From: Anadara kagoshimensis
Lineage: Eukaryota; Mollusca; Bivalvia; Arcoida; Arcidae
DNA: 64,000 nt
NCBI GenBank assembly: GCA_021292105.1
Contig: CM037871.1
Location: 52,304,700 to 52,368,699, forward strand
Reading direction: 5' to 3'
Made by a program: the position numbers and the translations under genes. Numbering within the stretch: position 1 is the first letter of the stretch; each line of letters begins with the position of its first letter. The notes below the pieces were generated by a model. The model made no database searches. It saw only the letters and a list, made by a program, of their open reading frames with translations, and was not told the origin of the DNA. Of the stretch, positions 35,440 to 47,300 are shown one piece after another.

Positions 35440-35860
35440 AAACGTTGTAGTATAGCCCAGTCTTTTTAATGTAATTTTTTGTATTTTAACATTAAAAACT
35501 TTCAAAGTTAACCGTTGGTATTCAAAAAGAAAATAACACGTGATCATTAAAATATTCTAAATGAGTAAACACGATAGTAACCCAGTTTTTTATGAATGGA
35601 TTTTTTTTGTATTTAAATTGAGAACTTTTAAAAATCAACCGTTGGTATCCACGTGATCATCAAAAGATTCATGAATGAGTAAACACGGTAGTAACCCAGT
35701 TTTTTATGAATGGATTCTTTTTGTAGTTAAATTAAGAAATTTTAAAATAACCGAGTGAGGTATTCAAAAGAAAGTAACACGTGATCATTGAAATATTCAT
35801 GAATGAGTAAACACTAGTTACACACTGTAGTCCTGTTTTATTTTTATGATTGGAATTTTT
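35440..35860 (+). repeat. ~120-bp tandem repeats in Polinton left arm
   Basis: Units carry ACACGTGATCAT, ATGAGTAAACAC, GTAACCCAGTTTTTTATGA and CCGTTGGTAT, about three and a half clear copies, with weaker echoes (CACGTGAT, GAGTAAACA) out to 36560. No coding. Confidence 0.75.
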
Positions 35861-36738
35861 TTATGTATAGATTTAAAAAAAAATCCTAAACCATTATCAC
35901 ATAATCCAGAATATCAAATACCTCGAAACGTTGTATACAAAAAGAGAGAAAAAAATATAGCCTTTCAACGATAAAAATGAAAGAACTAAACTGTATTACA
36001 TTTCGGATAAAACAATAGATGCCCAAAGAACAGTAAAACAAAACCTAACCGTACGTTTAGGAAACTGTCCCAAAATATCAGATACCTTGTAAAAATAAGA
36101 AACATAACTATTGAAAAATTCCATCTCAAACTATCAGTAAGTCGCCCTAAAATACACGTTTATGTTGATCACGTGATCGTGAAAATGAGTAAACACCATA
36201 GTATGAATTATGAATGAAATTCTTTAAATCACGTGATGAAGATAAACGATGTCAATAAAAACGGGAAAAGAATATTGTCTTCCGTCGAAAAAAAAATCGA
36301 AAAAATGGAAGAACAAAATATCCTTTACATCCCGGACAAAGATAATAATCATAAAAAAAACGAGAGAGCGAATGGTGTCTTTCGTCGAAAAAAATCGAAA
36401 AATGAAAGACTTAAAAATTTCTCTACATCTCGGATAAAGTGTCGTCAGAAGAACAACCTTAAGTTCACTGACTTTACAGAAAAATCCAAATGAAAAAATA
36501 TCATAGATATTTATGAATGAATGTGTAAACATTATAGTAACCTAGTATTTTTAATCACGTGATATTTATATATTAAAGGAAATGTACGTGTTTGATTAAA
36601 CTAATATAAATTTACCTCGGAAAAAAGCCAAAAATCCCTCAAACCAAAAAAAAAAAAAAATATAAATATATTAAACACGTTTTTATATAAATTCCGTTAT
36701 AGACACTATATTTGTCCTTAGAATAGTCAACTATTTTT

Positions 36739-37078
36739 TTAAAGCCAATTAATTTCCAGTTCGCCACTACATTCCTTCTTCAGAAATTTGTCTATTTCCA
36801 CAATTTGTTGGTTTAATAGTTCTATTTTTGTAGTCAATGCTACAACTTGCTCTTGGCAAAGTCTTCTATCTTTTCTCAAGTAAATGAGTCTAGCCAACAT
36901 GTCAGCTCTGTAAAAAAACAAAGTTTCATAATAAGTGTATAATGCGATTTTTATGGTTAAAAAAAAAACAAAAAAACAAAAAAAAAAACAAAAAAACATT
37001 GCCAATGCCATAATAGTTTCTATATCAAAAAAGAGTATGAGTCAATATGGTAGAGAGTTGGGGATTAGAAACACGCGC

Positions 37079-37124
<46 letters not shown>

Positions 37125-37725
37125 AGTTTGTGTAGGGTTTAATGAATGATGCTTAACCCTATATATCTCGAAATGAACAAGAAATGAACATGGTACATAT
37201 GGACTTACATTATTAGTTGATCAGGTGGTAATGTGTCGTCCGAAGACCATGACTTGAGGCTAACATCAGAAGAAAAATGTAACTGCTTCCGACAATCTGG
37301 AACATCTGGCCTGAACGGTGTATCTGTAGAGGGTCCAGGTACTGGTGACATGCTTGTACCTGCTACCGAAAGGGGCGTAGGAACTGACGATATGTCACTA
37401 ACAGTCTCTCCTAATGGAGTTGATGTTTTTGGCATCGTGGGTGTGGAAGGACTGAAAAAGTAAAATATGTGATTCATTAGACAATGTAAATTTAAAAAAA
37501 AACACTAAATAATACAAATGTGAACACTTTGGCCATTAAATTTGTAATAAAAAATAATACAATTTTACAAAAGATTTGCTATGAAATATTTAATCAAATT
37601 ATACATAAAAACTGAAAAGCATTTTGCTATTCGACACAAAACTTTTAAATATACATACGCTGCACTTTATATTTGTACAGTTTAATAAAAATAAAAACTT
37701 ACGTTTGTGAAATTTTCTTCTCCAT
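36739..37725 (-). CDS. Polinton accessory gene, Pro/Ser region plus coiled coil
   Basis: Three open blocks (about 37703-37725, 37209-37451 and 36739-36907) are separated by GT-AG-like borders with good polypyrimidine tracts. They look like a small spliced gene; introns are known in some Polintons. The middle block is rich in Pro, Ser and Thr (TPLGETVSD, SPVPGPSTD). The last block is a heptad-like helix (LARLIYLRKD, VALTTKIELLNQQIVEID), probably a coiled coil. No family recognised. It is an accessory gene of this copy, possibly a regulator or scaffold, but that is a guess. Confidence 0.5.
37085..37120. repeat. GT microsatellite
   Basis: Pure (GT)n tract of about 18 units within the Polinton left arm. 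Confidence 0.95.
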
Positions 37726-37797
37726 GTTGCACGAAAATTATGTAGGTGGTACAAGGTATCTGATATTTTGGGCACGTTGGGCGAGACGTTGACGATT

Positions 37798-38146
37798 TTT
37801 ATACTGCAAGTCCTGTGACGTGAATGCTGTGTATGACCATAAACGGGAATTTTTCCATGTCATTATTGATGATAACATCACATATTGTAAGTCAGAATCA
37901 CCCGTTTTACCCAAAAATGGTAATTTAGAAAAGTTGTTATTCAAGTGTTTATTGTTGTCACAAAATATATGATCACAAAGTCCTATGACGTGAATGTTAT
38001 GTATGACCATAAATGGGAATTTTTTCTTGTCATCATTGATATTAATATTACATATCGTAAGTCTGAACCACCCCGTTTTTACCCAAAAAAGGTAATTTAC
38101 GAAAGTTGGTATTCAGCTGTTTATTGTTTTCACAAAAAAATATATG
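37798..38146. repeat. ~175-bp direct repeat in Polinton
   Basis: Two copies with AAGTCCTGTGACGTGAATG/AAGTCCTATGACGTGAATG, GTATGACCATAAA, ATATTGTAAGTC/ATATCGTAAGTC and TGTTTATTGTT. Copies start at about 37808 and 37978. They look non-coding. Confidence 0.8.
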
Positions 38147-38464
38147 AGCATGTGATAAAACCTCGTTTTGATTACTTTGTATTACGCCCAAATTCTATTT
38201 TGTTCTGATTTTCATTATATACGAGTCAGCTTAGGTAACCCACCCCATCTGAATTTCCAGTGTATTGCAACCAACGAACATCCTCTTTGTGTTAGAATGA
38301 ATTAAATTAGACTTTTTATTAAAAAATTAATGGTTTGAAGGTATTGAATATACGATGTTACAAGTCGGATTAATGTAACACGTTGTCGTTTTCACTATTT
38401 TAACCGTCCTATTAATAACGCGTACGCGTGTACCCTTAGTCCATTTTTTAACCGAGACACATCC

Positions 38465-38465
<1 letters not shown>

Positions 38466-38526
<61 letters not shown>

Positions 38527-38610
38527 CACCTCCCAGTTCTCTCTCCTACATTTCGCTCTCTCTCTACCCCCTTCATTTCTCTCTCTACACCCCACATTTC
38601 TCTCTCCTCC

Positions 38611-38656
<46 letters not shown>

Positions 38657-38968
38657 CCCCCCTCATTTCTCTCTCTACACCCCCCCATTTCTCTCTCCTC
38701 CATTTCTCTCTCTCTCTCTACCACCTCCCAGTTCTCTCTCCTCCATTTCGCTCTCTCTCTCTACCTCCTTCATTTCTCTCTCTACACCCCACATTTCTCT
38801 CTCTCTCTCTCTCTCTACCCCCCCCCCTCATTTCTCTCTCTACACCCCCCATTTCTCTCTCCTCCATTTCTCTCTCTCTCTACCACCTCCCAGTTCTCTC
38901 TCCTCCATTTCGCTCTCTCTCTACCCCCTTCATTTCTCTCTCTACACCCCACATTTCTCTCTCCTCCA

Positions 38969-39003
<35 letters not shown>

Positions 39004-39021
39004 ATGTGTGTGTGTGTGTCT
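38466..39021. repeat. CT-rich micro/minisatellite block
   Basis: A (TC)n tract with interspersed units such as CCATTTCTCTCTC, TACACCCCACATTTCTC and ACCACCTCCCAGTTCTC, repeated in the same order several times, then a short (GT)n. A two-level array about 550 bp long. Long frames through it are compositional artefacts. Confidence 0.95.
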
Positions 39022-39339
39022 ACTTTTGAATTGATTGGCGGCCCTCTTAAAAGAAGGCCAAACAAAATTTAAGTGGTTAAAAAACTAATCACTTGCCATA
39101 TATGCAAACCCCAGGTTTTGGGTTGGCTTGTATAATTCAGGTGGCGTACACCTGCAAAACCTGTAAGGTTTGTTGCGCTTTGGTGTCCAAGCTACAACCA
39201 TAATTAGGACCAAGTCCTTGTGTTGTCGAGGGTTTAACCCCTTCAACACGTTGCCACACCTCTGACAAAAAAAATAAGGATGTTTCCACCGCATATCCAT
39301 TTTGTCAGAATAAGTATATTTGTGTTTACAAGTAGTTTA

Positions 39340-39565
39340 ATAAAAAAAAAGATACATTCAGCGAACTCGACCGGTACCGATTTACATCGTTTATCTGCAA
39401 TTTGAAAAAAGAAACAATAGTGTGATTTATAACCCACTGATTTTCTATATGAAAAAAAAAATAGATACATTCAGCGAACACGATCGGTACCGATTTACAT
39501 GATTTATCTTCAATTAATTTAAAAAGAAGCAATAGTGTGATTTATAAAACAGTGATTTTCTATGT
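39340..39565. repeat. ~118-bp direct repeat in Polinton
   Basis: Two copies containing GATACATTCAGCGAAC, CGGTACCGATTTACAT, CAATAGTGTGATTTATAA and GTGATTTTCTAT/CTGATTTTCTAT. No coding. Confidence 0.8.
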
Positions 39566-40034
39566 GATAACACGATATACGATACATTGAGAAAAAAATA
39601 AGGTATGAAGAAAATACGTCATGACAGTGAGGGTAACGAATTGTAAATAAAATAAGGTATGACACTAGATTAACGAATTATAGGTGTTAATAGTTGATAA
39701 AAACATAAGGTCGTAAGATTGTAACACCATGAACTTGAGGGTTTAATTGATAATATGGTCAAATCACGACTTTATATGCTTTTCATCTAATCAGATAAAT
39801 AATATATAACAACTGAACGCCGGTGTGTATGTGTGTGCGTGTGAAATATTTGAACGATCTACATTTATAAGTGTTTTATCCATGTCCTAATCACCTTTTT
39901 TAGCGTGATTACATCAAGAGGTAAAATAAAGCATCTGTATTTATAATCAGTTGATCCACGTTTTTTGGCGTGATTACATTATGTTATAACAATTGTGGCA
40001 CATGCGCGTAGAACACAACTACAAATCTACAACC

Positions 40035-42063
40035 ATGATGTTGATGGTAGTGTTAGCGTTTTGTTTTTTACCGGTAATTGGTAAGCCTTGGTCCCAATGT
40101 TGTCGGGGGACCACCGTCAGGTTAGATTGTAGGGTGGCGGAGCAGAGGGGTACAGATTGCAGTACCATCAGACTCGATGGTACTGCCCACGAGGTGATGA
40201 TCTCCCCCGTAACCAACGAGCTCGTCCCACAGTCGGGAACAAGAATTGATGTTCTGCAGGTTGAAACTCAGGCACAAACTTCCATGTGCCAGAGTTTCAT
40301 CCACGCCATTAAATATTTCGACAACATCTATAGATGCTGTAAGTGTTACATTATATATTTATATATATTTGGGGGGGGGGGGGTAATGGGGGAGGGTAGC
40401 GGGGGGTATATGCACGCGTGAAAAGAAGTAACGTCTCGATATGAGATCGAACCAGAGACCGTTAGATCTAACACTGTCCCAACTGAGCTACCTGAACATA
40501 TATAGATGTAGAGATCTGTGAACTATATATTATACATATGTTTCCCTGATGACCCTCTCCCCTATGTTACAGCAACTCTTATATGTAATTAACACGCACA
40601 CACACACACATGACTGAACTCGATAGTTACTGTTTTTTAAATTGATCGTGTGTAAAAGAAATAGTCTGTCAAGTGGAATCTGATAATTATAAACAGTGCG
40701 ATTCCCGATGGGAGATCAGGTAGATAGGCCTGTGTTCATGAATAAAATATCTTCAATAGGGCATCTGACACCTACAATCTGATTGTACACTTGTTCTTCT
40801 CTCTAAGTTTATTATACGTTCGTGTTTAAAAAAAAAAAAACATTTAAGACTTGCGAAAATGTTGTTTAATTAGATTTTAAAAGGGTTGAAGGGGATTAAT
40901 ATTGTTTGAAACGGGGGACAGATTGTGACATATTGAAGTCATCGCGACTAGGTGAATTAGCATCTCCAATCAAACCGGAACTTTGTCTTATTATTAATTT
41001 ACTGATTATTTCAAAATAACACCTTCTCACACTTTTTTTTATAAAATAAATAGCGTGAGTGCAATGTTACCGCTTATTTTTTTCAGACGAGTCCAATACC
41101 TACACCGGTCAACTAGGGACAAGGGATGTCAACACTAATATACTTGGCATATCACCATCGACCACGTCTCGCCTCTCTTTTGGTGATCGATCCACTTATA
41201 AAACACACATAACTCCAACTGCAACTGCTGCTCGATTAAGTGTTAACAACAGTACAATTCCTTCAATTATGGATTTACACTCTTCAAGTTCGCGGTCTAT
41301 CAACAAGGCTGCCATACAACCAACTTCTACCGTTATGGGTGTCCACTCTTCAAGTTCGCGGCCTATCAACAAGACTTCCATACAACCAACTTCTACCGTT
41401 ATGGATGTCCACTCTTCAAGTTTTTACACGCCAAAGGTTACTAACCGATCCCCCGATTCAATTCATTCTTTGGGATCTGTTTCTACTACCATGTCTACCG
41501 AACTTAGCAAGCTTACTAATCTATTCAATTCTTCAGCATCTGCTACTACCGACATGCCTGCTAAGCTTATATCATCATCAACTAATTTATCCCATTTTTC
41601 ATATGCTTCTACTGACATTCCTGCTAAGCTTGTATCATCATCAACTAATTTATCTCATTTTTCAGCACTTACTAGTACCACCAGCGGGTCTTTGTTGAGC
41701 ACTCTAATCAGCATGCTCGACACCCCCACCACCACTGAAAGGTCCACCACGTCTGACCATGTACCGGTTATCAATACCAGTAGCACACATCTGACCATCA
41801 CCATAGGTAGGTACCCTAATATCACGGGTAATATGACCAGTGCCCCGTTTTCCCCCACCGATACTGACACGAATCTTGCTTTTCTGGCTTTACTCGTACT
41901 TGTCCCCTTTACTGGAATACTTATTCATTACTGTTTGAAACGAAGGAGACTCGAAACCCAACCAAAAAGATTACCAGTGTGCGATTTACCACTAAACACA
42001 TCGTCAATCGACGAAATTACGTATTTTGACCGAGTCAAATATAAACAGGCTACTCCCGTATAA
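40035..42063 (+). CDS. Polinton membrane glycoprotein-like region
   Basis: Two adjoining open segments. The first (about 40035-40340) starts with a signal-peptide-like MMLMVVLAFCFLPVIG and has a short Cys-containing ectodomain (CC, C, C, C spacing). The second (about 41087-42063) is Ser/Thr-rich and mucin-like, with a three-fold repeat (HSSSSR.INK..IQPTSTVM), many NXS/T sites, a transmembrane helix (FLALLVLVPFTGILIHY) and a basic then Tyr-containing tail. Splice-like GTAAGT and TTTTTTTCAG borders lie between them. The plan is that of a type I membrane glycoprotein, as in envelope-like or adhesion proteins, but no fusion-protein family is recognised. Surface role is inferred. Confidence 0.55.
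40436..40500 (-). repeat. tRNA-like SINE head inside Polinton
   Basis: On the minus strand, GGTAGCTCAGTTGGGACAGT matches an A box and CTGGTTCGATCTC a B box. The D and T stems do not pair well, so it is not a functional tRNA. It lies between the two glycoprotein segments and probably marks a small SINE insertion. Confidence 0.5.
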
Positions 42064-42256
42064 TTTAAAGCCTCTTGCAACACGCATGTTCATCTACGAT
42101 CATCTATATGACTATAAGATTTATCCCCCTTACACTACTGCTTGACACGCTTTTTGTGTGACTAAGATTTACTTCCCTTTATTTGTGATTGTAAGCATGC
42201 TGTGGTTATCTCCCGTGTATATGATCAGTATTATAAATGACCCCAATTATTCAACA

Positions 42257-42505
42257 CCAAGGTTAGGACAAACTGTTTGGAAACGTACCATAGAGTAACA
42301 TGACTTAACGTGTCAACACCAAGTTTGGGACAAACTGTTTGGAAACGTACCATAGAGTAACATGACCTAGCGTTTTAACACCAAGTTTGGGACAAACTGT
42401 TTGGAAACGTACCATAAAGTACCATGACCTAGCGTTTTAACACCAAGTTCAGAACAAACTATTTGGTAACGTACCATAGATTAACACGACCTAGCATTCT
42501 AGTTT
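42257..42505 (+). repeat. 62-bp tandem repeat, four units
   Basis: Each unit has CACCAAGTTTGGGACAAACT, TTTGGAAACGTACCATA and AACATGACCTAGCG. The first three are nearly identical and the fourth is diverged. Sits between the two membrane-protein genes of the Polinton. Confidence 0.9.
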
Positions 42506-42631
42506 AATCTATCGAATATTCCTTAATATTTTGGCATGCATGCACATTAGATAGTTTTAATTCTATGCAAATGTATTAGCTAGCACGACATAACCCTGTT
42601 TGCTTTCTTTGTCACACGCTTTATAATCTGC

Positions 42632-43120
42632 TTGTTTTATTATGCTGCACGTGCTTTGCTTTATGTATTTACAGCTATACCTCTTGGCTTTGGGCTATGT
42701 TCAGTTTTAGGTGCCTGCATCGCTGTGTGCAGGTGCCTAATTCTACGTAAAAGGGAAATCAGGCGTCAGCAGGAGGAGACACGACTAAAGACCAGAGGGT
42801 TCGATTTCGATTCGAACACCCCCCTTGCTAGACGGCCCCTTAGAGGCAAGAGAAACCCCCCACCCCGCCCTTCTGCACCACCAGCAACACCAACAACGTT
42901 GATCACCCCTACGACCATCAATCGTCATAGGGACGTCGAATCTGTCTCGGAAGCCAGTTTCCACTCGTTGGAAGACATACATATGGCGCTTGATGGTCGT
43001 GGGGCTGAGGAGTCTTTTTCCTCAGATGAACTCTACATGGATGAAACTATTGACATCAATCGACATAGCCCAATGACTTTACGCAAACAAGCGAGGGTGA
43101 ATTACCGCCCACAGTTATAG
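42632..43120 (+). CDS. Polinton single-pass membrane protein, Pro-rich tail
   Basis: 162 aa. An N-terminal hydrophobic segment (about 5-38, LLYVFTAIPLGFGLCSVLGA) is followed by a basic stop-transfer (LRKREIRRQQ). A cytoplasmic tail follows, rich in Pro (NPPPRPSAPPATP) and acidic/Ser clusters (VESVSEASF, SFSSDELYMDE). No family recognised. Next to the glycoprotein-like gene and in the same direction, so the two may act together at membranes. Inference only. Confidence 0.55.
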   Translation: MFYYAARALLYVFTAIPLGFGLCSVLGACIAVCRCLILRKREIRRQQEETRLKTRGFDFDSNTPLARRPLRGKRNPPPRPSAPPATPTTLITPTTINRHRDVESVSEASFHSLEDIHMALDGRGAEESFSSDELYMDETIDINRHSPMTLRKQARVNYRPQL

Positions 43121-43259
43121 TTTCATCCAGGTAGGGTTCATCTGATGTTTGTTTTGTTTTGTATTGTTTCATTTTGATTTTTCATGTTTGATTTTTTTTG
43201 TCAGAGAGAAGGACTGAGTGTGTTTGTGTTGTGTGTATGAGAGAAATATATTTGTTTCT

Positions 43260-43740
43260 AATGAATTTTTTGTTTATTTTGTATACTTCAGATAGAAGTT
43301 TTTGATTGGAGAGCGAGATGATGTACGTGTGTGTGTGTAAGATTTTTTTTTGCAAATGGATTCATGTGTTTTTTTTATTTTTTATACTTCAGATAGAAGT
43401 GTTTGATTGGAGAGTGAGATGATGTTCGCGTGTTTGTGTGTGTGTAAGATTTTTTTTGTAAATGAATTTATGTGTTTTTTTGTATACTTCCGATAGAAGT
43501 TTTTTTGATTGGAGAGCGAGATGATGTACGTGTGTGTAAGATTTTTTTTTGCAAATGGATTCATGTGTTTTTTTTTTATTTTTTATACTTTAGATAGAAG
43601 TGTTTGATTGGAGAGTGAGATGATGTTCGCGTGTTTGTGTGTGTGTAAGATTTTTTTTGTAAATGAATTTATGTGTTTTTTTGTATACTTCCGATAGAAG
43701 TTTTTTTGATTGGAGAGCGAGATGATAATGGTGATGATGA
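43260..43740 (+). repeat. ~105-bp tandem repeat, about five units
   Basis: Units carry TATACTTCAGATAGAAGTGT, TTTGATTGGAGAGCGAGATG, GTGTGTGTAAGATTTTTTT and GCAAATGGATTCATGTG. Two unit types alternate, so it is a higher-order array. A (GT)n tract follows to about 43800. Confidence 0.9.
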
Positions 43741-43764
43741 TGTGTGTGTGTGTGAAGATGGGGG

Positions 43765-43797
<33 letters not shown>

Positions 43798-44385
43798 TAC
43801 AAGGGTATGTGTCATTTACGAGAGGGTAGAGAGAGATATTAATTTTTAGATTAATTTTACAATGAATTTGTACATGTTTGAATTATTTTATGTTTCATGT
43901 TGTACCTGTCTATCTATGTACACTTTTTTTTTCACTGCTGAGAGTATCATGTATTTTTTGATTTTTGTTAATTTATTTGATTGTCATGTAAATAGTTTTA
44001 TCAATAACCAATTACATAAAATGATCATATAGTATAGTCTTTGTGTGATTTTTTACATGTTGAGGTGTACATATGCAAAGAAGCATTTGTTTAAGGGACC
44101 CCGTGATTATGAACAATAATATTAAAACATGACTAAATACTCTAGTAATCGTAGACAATACATCACAAATGTGGCCGTCTTATATAAAATATGTAACAAC
44201 ATAACGTTAACATAAAAAGTGTGTCCTTCAAACATCTTTACCCTTTTATCAATGAAATTTTAAAAATCGATCGAAATTAATAATATAATTAAAATAATAA
44301 AATAAACATCAACTTAGGTGTAACTAAACTGGCTCGTAATAAATGGAAATTAGCAAACTGACTCGTAATTTTGACATTGTAACAG

Positions 44386-47300
44386 ATGTATCATTCTCCA
44401 TTTTTACAGATGTCTGATTATATGAAATGTCGGTGGTGTGGAAGTATGTTTTCTTCGGTCACGGAGCTAGATGGACACGAGATCCTTCACGAGGAATTCG
44501 AGTTGTTTGGTGATTTTTTGGACGGAGAAACCAACAACATCTTCTGGAATGGAGAACCCCAAGTTAAACATCCACGATTAGAAATGGATTCACTACCAGC
44601 TAGTCCCGTGGCAGGGCCGAGTCAAATGGGTGGTGGACCGAGTCTTCCTTATACCATTCATAAGGTGAACGAAAGAACGTTCAATAACAGCGTTATCGAT
44701 CGACATTATAAAGTACAGTTTAACCCTGACGAGGCTAAAAGGGACGAAAAACTGTCCAATTTAAACGAATATTTAACGGACATGTTTGACAAAGTGTTGG
44801 AGGAGGCCACTGAAGGGTTACAGGATAACGACCTGGTTCGAGTCATCGTACACCACCCCGACCTACAAAATCCGATATACGTGCCGTTAAAAAAAATTGA
44901 AGACATGACGGCTGATACAATCATGGAACACGTCGAAAACGTTCTCAATAGTCACCAGGACCTAGCCATGGACGATGATTTTTTCTTAGACGTGGGGACC
45001 ATGGAACTTCCTAAAGGGGGTGCACGAACGCAAATCAACAGTCTGATGGGTCCCAATAGCTCGTTAGTGAAAAAACGTTCCATTCTCGAAATCAAAAACG
45101 ATGACACTACCTGTATGGCCAGAGCGATATTGTTGGGATTCTTGAAAATGAAACAAGTAAGCATCGTCGAATGGAACGATATGATTCAAGACGAACACCG
45201 GCACTTACCCATGGAGGAGTTAGTCGTTCTTTATAAGACATGTCCTGCGTGGTATTTCAAGGAAATAAGAAAAGAGAAAAAGGCACAACGGCAAACCGAT
45301 TTAACCTTGGAATTTTGTTACCAAGCACATGTTTCCGCATTCAAATACCTCAATATTGGAGACATTCCAGATTTCGAACGCTTTTTAGATGTAGATATTC
45401 TGGTCATATGTGCTAAAATGGGAAACAAGTTCATACGTGTACCATCGTCCGAAAGTCAGAGACCCCGTCTTTATATCTATTTAGTCGAACAGGATGGAAT
45501 ACCTCATTTTCATGCCATCATCAACATTTGCGGTTTTTTCGGTTCTTCCAAGTTTTGCGAAAACTGCTTGAAACCTTACCATAAACAACACTCTTGCGAA
45601 ATCGTATGTTTTGCCTGTGATAGGAAAGGATGTATATTGGAGAAAGAAAACCAAGTCAGCTGTGTGAAATGCCACGTGACTTTCAGGTCTTTGGACTGTT
45701 TTGACACACACAAAGAAGTGAAGCCCCGACGAAACAAAGAACCGTCTTCCAAATGCGATTTGTTCTGGAAGTGTACGATCTGTAAGAAGGTCATTAAAAG
45801 ATCGGAGAGGGACGTTACTGATCATCAGTGTGGAGAATGGAAATGTCAGAACTGTAAGCAATTTGTAGAGCAAGATCATTTATGCTACATGCGCGCTCTA
45901 GATGTAAAGGACAGTTCATGTAAATTTATTTTTTTCGATATAGAAACCACCCAGAACGAGAAATGGACCTGCGTTAAGGGTTATGAAGCAGTTAGAAATC
46001 CTGACTGTAAGGAATGTTGTGCAGATAGTTCCCAATTGTGCAAGTCCTGTTCCGTGTGCAAGAATTGTCAGCAGAGTACATGTGGCACCTACGTACATAA
46101 GTCCAATCTAGTAATCGCACAAAAAGTCTGCAATGACTGTATTGATATCGAACTCTCTCCGGCCTCTAAGTGCGAAACCTGTGGAATGCGCTGTGATCAC
46201 TGTAACAAAATCAACAAGGATGACAAATGTTACGAGCAGCCTCCGTGTTTAGAGTCTTGTGGTTTCAGAGAGGTCGTGTTCAAAGGGAACGACTTTCTCA
46301 AAGATTTCGGTCAGTGGCTTTTTAATGAGACGCATAAAGGTTTCACGGTCTTTGCTCACAACATGCGCGCATTCGATGGTTATTTTCTCTTAGAGTATTT
46401 AATAGACCAGAGCATTCATCCCGATTCCATCATTTACTCGGGCTCCAAGATTATGTACATGCACGTTGCTAGGGGGCTAAACATGAGGATACTCGACAGT
46501 TTGAATTTCTTACCCATGCCCCTGGCCAAGTTACCGGGGGCTTTCGATTTAAAGGAACTTAAGAAAGGTTATTTCCCTCATTATTTCAATACGACCGAAA
46601 ATGGCAGCTATGTAGGTCCATATCCAGACCCAAAATATTACGGGTGTGACAGTATGTCCTCAGAAAATCGCGAGAAATTTCTGAAATGGCACGATGCCAA
46701 AGTGTCGACAGAAGCAGTATTCGACATGAGAAAGGAAATCGTAGACTATTGCCGTAGTGATGTGGATATTTTACGTCGCGCCTGTCTGACGTTTCGAAAT
46801 ATTCTCATGACCATTACGGGGAGGGAAGAAGAGTATGTCGATGGCACTGGTGAACCACAAATATGTCTAAAGAACGTCATCGATCCGTTTCAGTGTATCA
46901 CCATTGCCTCCGTGTGCATGAAAGTCTTCCGAACCAAATTCCTGGAAGAAAACTGGGAAGTTAAATTGCAACAAGAGGGGGCAGAGTGGCTTCCAGCCAA
47001 AAAGGCGGACGGACAGATGTCGGTGTTAGTTAATGATGAATGGGTACACGAACGGGACTTGCAACATCGAGACCTGTTCGTCGAGGAATCCAGATTCAAA
47101 AGCTCTCCCATTGCTCAAGTACCGACACACGGATACAATAACGATCGATACAGTAAGAAATCGATCTCATGGCTAGAGTGGTGTATGGAAATCGGTAGGA
47201 GAACAAACAAACCCGTTCACATTCGACACGCATTGAACGAATCGGAGTTTAAGGTACCCAATTCTAACTATCGACTGGACGGTTACTGTTACGAAACGAA

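Noticed and set aside
36233-36493. Lys/Asn-rich 86-aa frame in the Polinton left arm
   Set aside because: Low-complexity AT-rich text overlapping decayed repeat units, with no conserved pattern and frames open on both strands.
38395-39065. Arg/Glu-rich minus-strand frames (ERERERE)
   Set aside because: Translation of a CT microsatellite.
40436-40500. Functional tRNA gene on the minus strand
   Set aside because: A and B boxes are present but the D, anticodon and T stems do not pair correctly; treated as a SINE head.
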